Made by a program: the position numbers and the translations under genes | The notes under the pieces: model-generated | What the model saw: only the letters and a program-made list of their open reading frames with translations | Told to the model about the DNA's origin: nothing | Databases searched by the model: none | Shown: positions 37,820-53,489 of the stretch, in pieces | How the letters are laid out: every line of letters starts with the position of its first letter | Position numbering within the stretch: position 1 is the first letter of the stretch | Assembly (NCBI GenBank): GCA_034509925.1 | Contig: CM067527.1 | Location: 7,124,501 to 7,188,500 of the forward strand | Direction of reading: 5' to 3' | Origin: Hirudinaria manillensis | Lineage: Eukaryota; Annelida; Clitellata; Hirudinida; Hirudinidae | Length of the DNA: 64,000 nt

Positions 37820-38619
37820 CGTAAAACAAAACAATCGAATGCTTTTGCGCTAATAATAAGGTAGTCAGAATCCTTTTACAAAGCCATATGATGAGAGATG
37901 AGCGAGATTATCTTAAAATAAAGATTTATTTCAAAGGCTATTTTAAAACAATAAGAATAGTGTTTTAGTTGCTTTTAAAGTTTGACTATTTAAAATTATT
38001 AAGAGTTACAAGATTTTGAACAATAAACTGCAGCATGACATTGTCGTTGTGACAACTGCTCATATTTTTAATAACTTCTAGTTAAACAAGTTAAATCTAT
38101 GGACTTTGAATAATTCAATTAAATTATAGCACATGTGCCATACATTCAAAACATTTTATAATTAAATATATTTTTGCTTTTCAGAACGTAGCTCTTTGGT
38201 ATATTGCTGATTTCTTACAAAGACAAACATAGTCATTGGTGTAAATGTTTGGATTTAAGCAAGACACTTAAGACCTTTGATTGAACTTTAGAAGTTCCAG
38301 AGTGTACTCATATTTAAAATTGTCGAGGAAACTAAACTACCATAGCATGGGAGAAAGTTCTGTCCGTAAATTAAAATAATCATCAAGTTTTCTTCCTTTG
38401 GCGAAATATGAGTCGCAAACAAAACCTAACACTGACATTAACGTTAATAATTAACAATAAAAAATATAATTTCACAATAAATTTATAAAATAAAAAACCT
38501 ATTTATAAATTTCAATAGTGGTATTAACGATCTTTGATTTGCTGCTTCAGGCCGATCTTGAATATCCTAAGCTGTGGCAAGATTTTCGAACAAGTTGTTC
38601 GTGAGAAACTATATTTAAA
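37820..38619. other. 5' flank of E2 copy A, shared with copy B
   Basis: The last ~330 bases (38288-38619) match 57866-58196 almost base for base, including TTAACGTTAATAATTAACAA and the GCTGCTTCAGGCCGATCTTG word just upstream of each start. Weaker similarity extends left to about 38130 and 57560. This is the proximal part of a duplicated segment and should carry the promoter. TGCTTCAG/GCC could be a 5'-UTR splice acceptor. Confidence 0.75.
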
Positions 38620-39345
38620 ATGTCTAGAAGGGAGTGGGAAGAACGTCTGGGCGGCAAAGAAATACCTGCTAGGTGTCTCAAGAGAATTCAAAGGGACATA
38701 AGTACGTTGATTAAAAATCCAATTGGAGGAATATATGCGTTATCAGACGAGGCAAACATTAGAAAATTGCAACTTCTTATCGTGGGTCCTCCAGGTACCG
38801 CATATCACGGAGGGATGATTACTTTCCTGATTGGTTTTACTGATGAATATCCTTTGAAACCACCATTGGTGCATTGCGAGACGTCATCCGGAATACGATT
38901 TCATCCGCACATCTATGAAGATGGTTCAATATGCCTTAGCATTTTAGAGGCATTTGGTGGTCCAGGATGGTCACCGGTGATTACATTGTCAACCTTAGCC
39001 ATCACTCTTCAGTCATTTCTGAGTGATAAGCCTTACCATCACGTAAATGGATATAATGAAAAGGACGAGGAATCAGTCAAGTTTTACAACTTTGCAGTTC
39101 AACACCAGATCATTAAGGCTGCTGTTATTAATGTTATGGAGAATATAGACAGGTGTGATGAATATTTTGTTGAGAAGATCAAAGCGATATTTAACGAAAA
39201 TTACGACCATTATATAAATTTCTGCAAAGAAAACATGCATCTTGATGGTCAAATATGCAAAGGTCCTTACGGAGATTTCAAATATGAATTCAAATTTTTT
39301 CTTGAAAAACTCGAGTTAATTAAACAGAATTTGGTGACGAAATGA
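38620..39345 (+). CDS. UBE2Z-like: UBE2Z-like ubiquitin-conjugating enzyme, copy A
   Basis: E2 enzyme carrying ubiquitin (or, for the UBE2Z/USE1 family, ubiquitin and FAT10 charged by UBA6) as a thioester. Single exon, 241 residues. The UBC fold starts at about CLKRIQRDI (residue 19); the P-x-x-P-P strand EYPLKPPLVH follows; the active site is SICLSILEAFGGPGWSP with catalytic C105. The long C-terminal extension (VINVMENID..., MHLDGQICKGPYGDFKYEF) matches the UBE2Z type. The canonical HPN is HPH (H95-P96-H97), so the usual oxyanion asparagine is replaced. Downstream AATAAA lies at 39405-39410. The intron-free frame suggests a retrocopy origin before the local duplication; I infer this, since no parent gene is in the window. 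Paralogue B at 58197 is about 93% identical. Confidence 0.85.
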   Translation: MSRREWEERLGGKEIPARCLKRIQRDISTLIKNPIGGIYALSDEANIRKLQLLIVGPPGTAYHGGMITFLIGFTDEYPLKPPLVHCETSSGIRFHPHIYEDGSICLSILEAFGGPGWSPVITLSTLAITLQSFLSDKPYHHVNGYNEKDEESVKFYNFAVQHQIIKAAVINVMENIDRCDEYFVEKIKAIFNENYDHYINFCKENMHLDGQICKGPYGDFKYEFKFFLEKLELIKQNLVTK

Positions 39346-39404
39346 TTCATCTTGTAAATTCTCGAGGTGAAGAGGCTTCAGAAGTTTAAGAAAAACTGTT
39401 TCTA

Positions 39405-39410
39405 AATAAA
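39405..39410 (+). other. poly(A) signal of E2 copy A
   Basis: AATAAA 60 bases after the stop codon of E2 copy A. The equivalent in copy B is 58981-58986. Confidence 0.7.
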
Positions 39411-39517
39411 CATTCTTTGAAAGTTGTTTGGTGATGGGGGTTTACAGTCTTTTTAATATCGAAGATGGTCAAAACTTCATTAGTTAGAATAATGTTAGTG
39501 GTGATGATGGAATAATA

Positions 39518-40182
39518 CAGTCAAATCTTGTTACTATGGCATCCTTCGGAACCGAGTAAAAGTGGCATAGGAGCGAGAGTGGTATAATGTCGAGGGTTTG
39601 TAAAAACGGCTTTATTTTCTCAAGTTACCCTTCAGCTCAGTCTCAAAATAGTTTGCTGCATCATCTTCTTTAAGCGGATCTCGTTGTCTAGCCGATCGCA
39701 CGCCTACATCACGCAGGAATTGCGAATACATCGCTCCAGCTTCGCCATGTCTTGAACGTGATGCAGTGACGCTTCTCTCCGACTCACACCAATCTTCATT
39801 CTAATTCTCAGTTCTCAGTTAAGATCCGAACATTCACTCTCATTCCAATTTATACTCCCAGTCAACTTTGACACCAATTAAATTCCATGAAACGCTTCCA
39901 TCGCCTTCCTTAATCATCCCTCACCAACAATTCCTGGGTAAGTACTAACTTGACCAAGTCTTAAAAATACAAGATAATGTCTCTTAATTATTTCCCCGAT
40001 TGTGATATATGTGTTTAACTTCATGTGTTAGATAATCATTATCAGGACCCTGGTGGCATAGTAAAGAGAGTAGGGATGGCATAGTAAATTTATTTTGATT
40101 GAATTTTGTCGGGACCGAACAAAAGTGGCATAATAGCGAGAGTGGCATTGCAGCAAGTTGGCATAGTAACGAGATTAGACTG
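39518..40182. mobile_element. pogo/Tigger-like MITE with TA target duplication
   Basis: A 665-base element flanked by TA (39516-39517 and 40183-40184). Left end CAGTCAAATCTTGTTACTAT; the right end reversed is CAGTCTAATCTCGTTACTAT, so about 21 of 24 terminal positions match. CAGT termini and a TA duplication are typical of the pogo/Tigger branch of Tc1/mariner. Internal GTGGCATAGTAA/AAAAGTGGCATA words repeat the subterminal motif. No transposase frame is present. The right ~100 bases of a related copy end at 59487. Confidence 0.82.
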
Positions 40183-40215
40183 TAATAGAAAGAAGGATAA
40201 TCATAGTGTGTTAGT

Positions 40216-41420
40216 TTAATAAAATGTTAAGTTTCTGCGTTTAATGCAGCTCCATCGAAAAATGATTTCAGATTTACTGGATTGCAAGCATGGAGGGTCC
40301 ATTTCGACAAGACCTGTTTTTCGCAGAATTTTTCTCCTCAGAGCTGTTTGAACCGGATATTCCATGAGGAAATGCTGGACAGTTTCGTCAGTCTGACGGC
40401 AAACCAGGTATTTCCAATCTACGTGAATTTGGATCAAGTATCGATTCAGGTGGCATCTTCCAAATCGGAGTCTAGAAATGAGCAACTCCTTTGCCCTGTG
40501 GGCACATTGGAAGAAGCTCCTGGTCGATACCTGTTTTTATATTCCGTAGTATGGGCTGGCAGAAAAGGTGCCCCATCATTCCTGCCATTCCTTTTGGATC
40601 TTCGCAAAGAAGATCTTCAAGGCTAGACTTGGTGCTCCGCTGCCTTGCTTATTTTCTTATTTTTCCTATTTCTATTCTTAGATTTAGGTTTATGCTTGGG
40701 ATCCGTCTTCTGGGCCTCAACCTTGGGCGCGGGCGTAGTAGGCCCCTCTCAGCCTTGTGCTTCGTACAAGCAGCCTGACTAGTATAATGACTGACATTGT
40801 TGCAGGTCGAACAACACTATTCGACATCCTTTGAGGGGCGCTTTTTAGCAGAGCTCACCCTAATGTAGGAATTAAACTTGAAGCTTCAAGCTTGTATGCC
40901 AACCTTACTTTTTCTGGAAGGGTTCCAGCAAAGTCAAGAATGACCACAGATGATGCACCTTTTTCCCACTGACTTTCTTAGTAATTCTGGTTGAATAATA
41001 TAGCCTAAAACGTTTTCTTACACTCGGTGTATTCACTCGCCGTGATACCCCCGATGCTACGAAGCCGGGAAAGCTTTCTAGTCTCTTCGTTCTCGGCAAA
41101 TTCCTGCCCACAATGTTGCTCAGTTGTTGGTGAACCCGTAATGAGTTCAGCTTACTGGTTTCGGTCTTTATGAAGACCTTCTTCGTGGCCAAGTTGTTAA
41201 CCTCGGTTACCGAGGATGACGATGATACCTATTTCCTCCTTCTTCCTTGAATAACTTGAAAGCCTTCATCTTCCGAGTCCATTGGCAAGTTCTGGTCTGA
41301 CATATTATACTGATCTAAAACATGCAATGAATAAAAAAGATGACGCACTCCTGAAAGTTGCTTCAGTTTGTCTCGCCCTTTATCGTTACATCGCTCTTGT
41401 TTAAATGTTGCGGCGTTCAT
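40216..41420 (-). mobile_element. LINE remnant, ORF1 start joined to ORF2 end
   Basis: On the minus strand, 41420-40905 carries an ORF1-like start (MSDQNLPMDSEDEGFQVI, then a basic ARRRK-like stretch and FIKTETSKLNSLRVHQQL). 40485-40216 carries an ORF2 C-terminal segment (LISRLRFGRCHLNRYL, then a Cys/His ...C...TDETVQHFL motif typical of I/Jockey-type LINEs). The reverse transcriptase between them is missing and several stops and shifts interrupt the frames, so this is an internally deleted, dead element. The clade assignment is tentative. Confidence 0.6.
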
Positions 41421-41619
41421 TCCTTTTTACCTTGTATCGCGATTATTTCACACTATTTGATTGCAATCTTATAATTAAGACGGAATCGAGCAAAAGGTAG
41501 TCAGCGATAGCGGTCCACGACACATTCGGCATCATCCGAAGAATGAGCCTTTTACTTATGAAGATAAGTGATTTAATGACACTTTTAAAAACTCTCTGTA
41601 ATACCGATACCGATTAGAG
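41421..41619. other. short spacer
   Basis: No feature recognised between the LINE remnant and the dispersed repeat. Confidence 0.4.
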
Positions 41620-42180
41620 ACCGGTCCGGTCCGGCCCTCGAAAGCCTGCTGGGCTAATAGACCTCAAACAAATTGGAGGGCCAGGCCGGTGTTCAATGCT
41701 TCAAAGCGGGCTTTGGCGGGCCGTTACGTTCTCAATTCAGATTTGTATATTCGATGTAATAAAATATTATTTCCTGCACAAGAAGAGATACCATCTTTAA
41801 TCTTTGAAACGTTTCTGAACAAAGTGATTTTTCATGGAGCTTCACTCATATTCAAATTTTACTTCACAAAACTATTGAAATTTTATTAAGTGAGTATAGA
41901 GGCGAAATAATTGAGAGTTGGAGCAATTACATGCTATGGTTTTTCATCAAACTAGAAAAAAGTCTAAAACAACGGATGCGGTGTTAAATTTGCATTATAC
42001 TAATAAAATTCATAGATTTATTAAATATGATTTTGCATATCAGACTTATACGGTGTTGTGTGATTATCAAGATCTTGTATGGGATGAATGCATAAATCGA
42101 GTGGGCCTGTGCGGGCCGGCTCTTACCTAACGTTCACATTTAGCAGGCCGGAATGGGCTTGGACAAAGAAATGCAGATCT
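41620..42180 (+). repeat. dispersed repeat, copy 2 (GGCC/CCGG-rich ends)
   Basis: It shares ordered blocks with 13150-13620: CAATGCTTCAAAGCGGGCTT, GGCGGGCCGTTACGTTCTCA, TATGATTTTGCATATCAGAC, then CTTATACGGTGTTGTGTGAT and GGGCCTGTGCGGGCCGGC near the right end. It starts with GGTCCGGTCCGGCCC. Probably a decayed DNA transposon; no transposase seen. Confidence 0.55.
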
Positions 42181-42345
42181 AATTAACATAATAAAAATAA
42201 TTATTATAAAAGCGTTTTTTGCAACAGAAAATATGATTGAGAGAGTATTTGTTTTAATAAAGTTAAGGACTTAACTAACTGAAAACACCAGCAGTTTGTT
42301 CCAAATCCTCCTGGTGAATCGGATATTGGATTTTTAGAATGATTT
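42181..42345. repeat. segment shared with 59565-59765 (duplication remnant)
   Basis: AACATAATAAAAATAATTAT, AAATATGATTGAGAG and AAGTTAAGGACTTAA, then TTTGTTCCAAATCCTCC, recur in the same order beside E2 copy B. It marks the distal part of the duplicated segment. Confidence 0.6.
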
Positions 42346-42958
42346 TATTTCATGACAAGGCACTCTCTTTCCTCCTATCGGCTTTAAAGTTTGTAGTTCT
42401 CTCCCAGCAGTACTTCCTGAAGTGGCTTTGCAGATTATAAAACCCTCCGAAGCTTCTCCTTAGCAGATGTGCATTATCAAACCTTTCATCAAGTTCATTT
42501 GCAAACATACAATTGCGATCAGCTGGACATGCATGTCTTTCGACCCCAATTCTACTCACTGTGATATTAGATAGCCTATTTTTACACAGCTTCTCATAAA
42601 CTGATGCCTTGATTTATTTTATATCACAGCAAGTGTCCCCTCCTTAAACCCACCACTGGTTGAGTCAAACTTATCACTCGTTTATCTGTGCATTAAGAGC
42701 GATTTCTTTCAGTGCATCTGCTTATCGGTTAAAACGATTTCCTAATCCCAAGCATAAATCTTTAATCATTATCATAACCATCGAGAAGAAATAAATGGTT
42801 TAAATTCCGCTGCAGGGATCCACTTGGACAGAAGGAAATGCTTGTTGTTCTAATTCTGTTGGTGGCTTCAACTATTTCAGGTGATGCACCAGACTACTTT
42901 AGCTTTTTTTTAATTTTAGATTAAGAAATTGGAAATAAAAATGAAATTAACGAATTGT
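42346..42958. other. no gene seen
   Basis: Mixed-composition DNA. The short minus-strand frame at 42350-42559 (Cys-bearing, ACPADRNCMFANELDERF) is not recognised and has no splice context. Confidence 0.4.
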
Positions 42959-43508
<550 letters not shown>

Positions 43509-44324
43509 CGTCATCATCATCACCAAGTAAATTAACTTTTGTTATTTCACGTTTTAGGACATTATCCTAGGTTTGAAGGGATGTCATGTCGCTACGTAAA
43601 CATTGATTTTTTTTATTATTTCAGTTATTTCGTTATTTTAGTCGCATAGTTTTGTTTAGGGATGGGATTGCCCCTGGGGGTTGTGGTGCAGTAATTTCAG
43701 ATGCCGTGAGTAAAATTTTTTACCTAGCCACGCTTTCTGGAGACATTATATAACTAGTTACAATTATGACTAGTCGTGTTTATTATAATATTATAATAAT
43801 TAAGTTCATAAAATTGTTAAAAAGATTTATTATCTGCTGCAGTTTTAATATCAACGTCTTGAGCGTTTATTGGATGTCACGGTTGAGTTCTAAATGAAGT
43901 TGTAGATACCAAATGATGTTGTTATTACTGCACCTGATGCACCCTCCAATCGTGCACGTGTGATTCCTAAAATGCTGTTTATTCAAAGAGCAATCAATTC
44001 AAAAACAATTATTTTATTTAATTATGTTACTCGGACGGAACTATATTTTCTTAAAATTCTATCTATATTAAGTGGCGATTTCATAAAAAAATAAATCACG
44101 TAAAAAACAAAATTAAATAATGATGAAGTGATAATGTATATTGGAAATTTTGAAAAATAGTAACATTTTATTGAAGATTATCCGCTCATAAAAAAGATCG
44201 GTGAAGCGTGCCAAGAGGTTGGAAAATGAATCGATTGGTCTACTGTGTTCGATTAAGCTGTTAATTAATACGTTGTTATATTTAATTGATTATATTAGTT
44301 AGAATTATTATTATTAGTGATGCA

Positions 44325-44325
<1 letters not shown>
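43509..44325. other. no gene seen
   Basis: AT-rich DNA between two (TTA)n arrays; no exon, repeat or RNA gene recognised. Confidence 0.5.

Positions 44326-44397
<72 letters not shown>
44326..44397. repeat. (TTA)n at the 3' end of the full-length Dong element
   Basis: About 24 TTA units abut the element's terminal bases (on the minus strand AGGAAAAATGTGTATG, then (ATA)n). The same junction occurs in the truncated copy at 31831. Confidence 0.95.
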
Positions 44398-50499
<6,102 letters not shown>

Positions 50500-50796
50500 T
50501 GTTGGATCCCTAGATCCAATAAATTGAATAATATTTAAAATTATATTGCCGATTAATTATTTTAATAATTAATTAAATTTAGTGGCAATATAATTTGAGA
50601 ATTAAATTGGTGCTATTCAGACTCTTTGGTTATGTACCTTTGACAAATGGATTTATATCGGAAAGTAGAGCGAGAGTAATAGAAACAGCAGATTTCAAGA
50701 CTTAATCAATTAAGCATTTTACATCTTCCAAGCCATCTGACAACTTTCAATAAACCTGCCCTTCTATAATTAGTTTGAGGACCCCGGGTTATTACA
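50500..50796 (+). repeat. left LTR of the SAP element
   Basis: 297 bases, TG...CA. Contains AATAAA words (CCAATAAATTG, TCAATAAACC). Identical by eye to the right LTR. Confidence 0.95.
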
Positions 50797-50797
50797 T

Positions 50798-50816
50798 TGG
50801 TGTCAGGAGTGGGATT
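50798..50816 (+). promoter_or_regulatory. primer-binding site, tRNA-Leu
   Basis: TGGTGTCAGGAGTGGGATT starts one base after the left LTR. It is the reverse complement of the 3' 19 bases (with CCA) of a metazoan tRNA-Leu; this rests on remembered tRNA sequence. Confidence 0.85.
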
Positions 50817-50877
50817 TAGAGTTAAAGGGTATCCAAAAGTAACTAAAGTAGAAGCTTGTTTAGTTGAAAAGTGAACG

Positions 50878-52032
50878 ATGCCGAAGTACTTGGATGAATT
50901 GTACGTGCCTCGATTGAGACAAGAATTGAGAGAGCGTGGCCTGGATTGGAAAGGCACGAAAGCTGAGATACGAGAGCGACTTGGGACATGGCTGACAGAG
51001 AATGGCCATGACCCAGAGGAATACGAATTCGAGAATCCATCCCATAAAAAGATGGATGAATTTCTTGATTTTATGAAAAAGTCCGTAGATGAGATGAGGG
51101 AATGTATTAGGAGTATTAGGGGTGATTTGAAAAACAGAGCGGTTCCATGCCAGGATGTCTCGTTGGCTTCGGGTGAAGACTCTGCCGAGAAGAGTCCTGT
51201 TGGTTCTTTTGAGGAGAGCAAAGTGGTGCTTCCATCTTGCGAAGAACAAGGAGAGGAACTCTGCAAAAAGGTTACCAACGAGGAACAAATCATGTCCGTT
51301 GTTCCAGGTACCGTTTCTGGCAGCGTTGGGATGGAGTCATTAGAGGGCACATCCAACCACAGTGCGTGTGTGTCTCTAGAAGTTCTGTGCGTGATGGCAG
51401 ACTTAGGGAACTCGACGTTGGAGCCCATAGAGTTACCAGATCAGGTCGAGTCGTCAGCAGGGCCCAGAGAGCTCACGGAGGTTTTAGTGGAGCAAGTGGG
51501 GCTTTCGGAGGAGCCTGTGGGATTGCCGGTGGATCATGTGGAGTTGTTGGTGCAGCTCGAGGAGTTACTGATGAGTCACGTGGAGTTGCCGGTGGAGCAC
51601 ACGGATTTGATGGTGGAACAAGTAGAGTCTACAGAACAGCCCATGGATTTACCAGCGGATGTTTCGGCTCCATTGGAAATAACAGAAGGGAGTGCTCGGG
51701 ATTTCAGGAGAGTGCCTAGCATGGAAAGTGGAGCAGGTGATCCTGAGGAGAGTCTGGGATCTGGCGACATCGTGGAGCAGGAGAGTGTGCATAGAAATGG
51801 CGATGTTCCGCGGCTGAAACTTGCGGGACGCAGAAGTAAAAGGGAGGAGACAGAAATCCCAGAAGATGACAAAGCAAATGGATCTGGGATTTGCAGCCAT
51901 GAGATTGTTGGAAGATCGGATCCTATTCCGAGAGTAAAAATGAAAATGGGAATAGATGTCTGTTCGGGACGAACAGATTTAAGGAGGGGGCAGTGTTGGA
52001 TCCCTAGATCCAATAAATTGAATAATATTTAA
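50878..52032 (+). CDS. SAP-domain protein of the young LTR element
   Basis: 384 residues. Residues about 5-42 form a SAP DNA/RNA-binding motif: LYVPRLRQELRERGLDWKG then KAEIRERLGTWL. Next is a short helical stretch (KKMDEFLDFMKKSVDEMRE, about 57-75) that could oligomerise. The middle is an acidic, Val/Leu/Pro-rich degenerate repeat with words such as VGLPVDHVELLV and VELPVEHTDLMV (about 195-270). A basic patch (LAGRRSKREE) and a charged tail follow. No CCHC knuckle, protease or capsid motif is recognised. The final ~13 codons and the stop lie inside the right LTR. It may act as a gag-like RNA or chromatin tether; that is inference. Confidence 0.75.
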   Translation: MPKYLDELYVPRLRQELRERGLDWKGTKAEIRERLGTWLTENGHDPEEYEFENPSHKKMDEFLDFMKKSVDEMRECIRSIRGDLKNRAVPCQDVSLASGEDSAEKSPVGSFEESKVVLPSCEEQGEELCKKVTNEEQIMSVVPGTVSGSVGMESLEGTSNHSACVSLEVLCVMADLGNSTLEPIELPDQVESSAGPRELTEVLVEQVGLSEEPVGLPVDHVELLVQLEELLMSHVELPVEHTDLMVEQVESTEQPMDLPADVSAPLEITEGSARDFRRVPSMESGAGDPEESLGSGDIVEQESVHRNGDVPRLKLAGRRSKREETEIPEDDKANGSGICSHEIVGRSDPIPRVKMKMGIDVCSGRTDLRRGQCWIPRSNKLNNI

Positions 52033-52290
52033 AATTATATTGCCGATTAATTATTTTAATAATTAATTAAATTTAGTGGCAATATAATTTGAGAATTAAA
52101 TTGGTGCTATTCAGACTCTTTGGTTATGTACCTTTGACAAATGGATTTATATCGGAAAGTAGAGCGAGAGTAATAGAAACAGCAGATTTCAAGACTTAAT
52201 CAATTAAGCATTTTACATCTTCCAAGCCATCTGACAACTTTCAATAAACCTGCCCTTCTATAATTAGTTTGAGGACCCCGGGTTATTACA
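51994..52290 (+). repeat. right LTR of the SAP element
   Basis: 297 bases, same length as the left LTR and with no difference seen by eye. Followed by ATAT, the target duplication. Confidence 0.95.
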
Positions 52291-52299
52291 ATATAATAT

Positions 52300-52800
52300 C
52301 TTTTCTTTGTTGTCTTTTGATTCTTTTTCCTTAGTGAATCCAGCGCACTCGAATATCTTGATGACCTCATTGAACTATAAAATAACTGAGAAATGAGTCT
52401 TTTGAAGTAAAATGAATTAAGTACCTTCTTTGAAGAATTTGTGGGGTATTTTTGTTCCATTGGGGTATGTTTGTTTGCTATAAATATGCAGACCTTGCTT
52501 CGTTTTCTCTCTCCACTTCTCGACGACAACCATATGTGCCTTTGCATCCTGCCATTATTTATGCATTGGAAGAGTGAATATAGGAGGGTGCTTAACTCAA
52601 TCGCTTTACTATTTGAGGTATATTGCCTTTTTAGGCGAAATTTTGAATGATTCCTCCGTTTAACTTTTTGTGTTGCTATAGGAGACAGCATATTATATGA
52701 AATCGTTCAGCTTTAGCTGGAAAACTTACCAATCGTTCAGTCTGTCATACATTTTTCTGTGTCTCCAAGTTATCAAATTTTTCTAAGATTTCTCTCTTGC
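52300..52800 (-). other. possible coding exons of an unrecognised gene
   Basis: Minus strand. Three blocks look coding: about 52817-52758 (NLRRKREILEKFDNLETQKN), 52551-52420 (DAKAHMVVVEKWREKTK... KIPHKFFKEGT, stop) and 52374-52300 (FNEVIKIFECAGFTKEKESK). The first two join in phase 0. Acceptor-like TTATTTTATAG precedes the third, but it does not fit the phase of the second with the only visible donor, so the model is incomplete: alternative exon, decayed gene or chance. The third block runs directly into the SAP LTR insertion. Family not recognised; the helical, Lys/Glu-rich character suggests a coiled-coil protein. Confidence 0.25.
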
Positions 52801-52819
52801 GTCTTAAGTTCTATTATTC

Positions 52820-53265
52820 TTTGTATAATTCTATAAAGTCATAGTTTTTGATTGCATTTGGATGCATTTAAACCAACTGAATTCATTCGACACACCTGGA
52901 ATGCCATGCAACTGTATCTTTGCAAAATCTTATGAAATATCTCGCACACCTCGCCCGTCCCGTGTTTTCCAAGATCGCCTGCTCGAATCGTTTAGGATTT
53001 AATATCATCATGATAAATAGCAGAATGTTAACAGAAATATCTAGCAGCAATCATGTCCATATCACAAATAGGTATGAATAACTTGCGAAATTTACTCATG
53101 AGCTTCTGAACAATCTTTTTTTGATTCTACAGCCGCGTGAGATAACCTCGTTATCCATGGCTTAAGAGAAGCCTCTCAAAAGGCGAGATGTAAAATTTTA
53201 TTTCTCTATTCTTCTGCTCATCGTCATACGATGGATCACCTGCAAATTCACCTTTTTTTTCGTTA
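52820..53265. other. no feature recognised
   Basis: AT-rich DNA between the possible exons and the copia element. Its last five bases (TCTAT, 53266-53270) are the copia target duplication. Confidence 0.5.
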
Positions 53266-53270
53266 TCTAT

Positions 53271-53409
53271 TGTTAGAATCGTAAATTCGCATTGTTATAC
53301 TTTATCTTTGGTTTTCGCCATTGTGTGCGCGTGTTTCCTTTGTTGTACAGTGTTGCGTTGTTTAGTTGCTGAATAAATTTAGTTTCTTTGGACTAACGAG
53401 TTTCCAACA
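53271..53409 (+). repeat. left LTR of the copia element
   Basis: 139 bases beginning TGTTAGAATCGTAAATTCGC and ending GGACTAACGAGTTTCCAACA; AATAAA inside. Confidence 0.95.
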
Positions 53410-53423
53410 GGTTATGGGCCCAG
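53410..53423 (+). promoter_or_regulatory. copia primer-binding site, internal tRNA-Met-i
   Basis: GGTTATGGGCCCAG immediately follows the left LTR. It is complementary to CTGGGCCCATAACC in the anticodon stem-loop of initiator tRNA-Met. Drosophila copia is known to prime from a tRNA-Met-i fragment in this way. Confidence 0.88.
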
Positions 53424-53489
53424 TACCAAGAAACTAAATTTGGAAGAGTTTGGATTCGATTCATTTTTAAACTGACTGAAGACCTAAAA

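Larger units (their letters stand above)
50500..52290 (+). mobile_element. non-autonomous LTR retrotransposon encoding a SAP-domain protein
   Basis: A 1791-base element. Two 297-base LTRs (50500-50796 and 51994-52290, TGTTGG...TTATTACA) look identical base for base, so insertion is very recent. Target duplication is ATAT (50496-50499, 52291-52294). The primer site 50798-50816 is complementary to the 3' end of tRNA-Leu (ending ...AATCCCACTCCTGACACCA). A purine tract AAGGAGGGGGCAG (51981-51993) precedes the right LTR. Protease, reverse transcriptase, RNase H and integrase are all absent, so another element must supply them. The only long frame is the SAP-domain protein. Confidence 0.92.

Noticed and set aside
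50706-51428. 240-codon minus-strand frame in the SAP element
   Set aside because: Antisense shadow of the SAP frame and LTR; no domain seen.
51237-51719. 160-codon Gly-rich frame overlapping the SAP protein
   Set aside because: Shadow of the Glu/Val/Leu/Pro repeat in the +1 frame; the SAP frame has the domain and spans the element.
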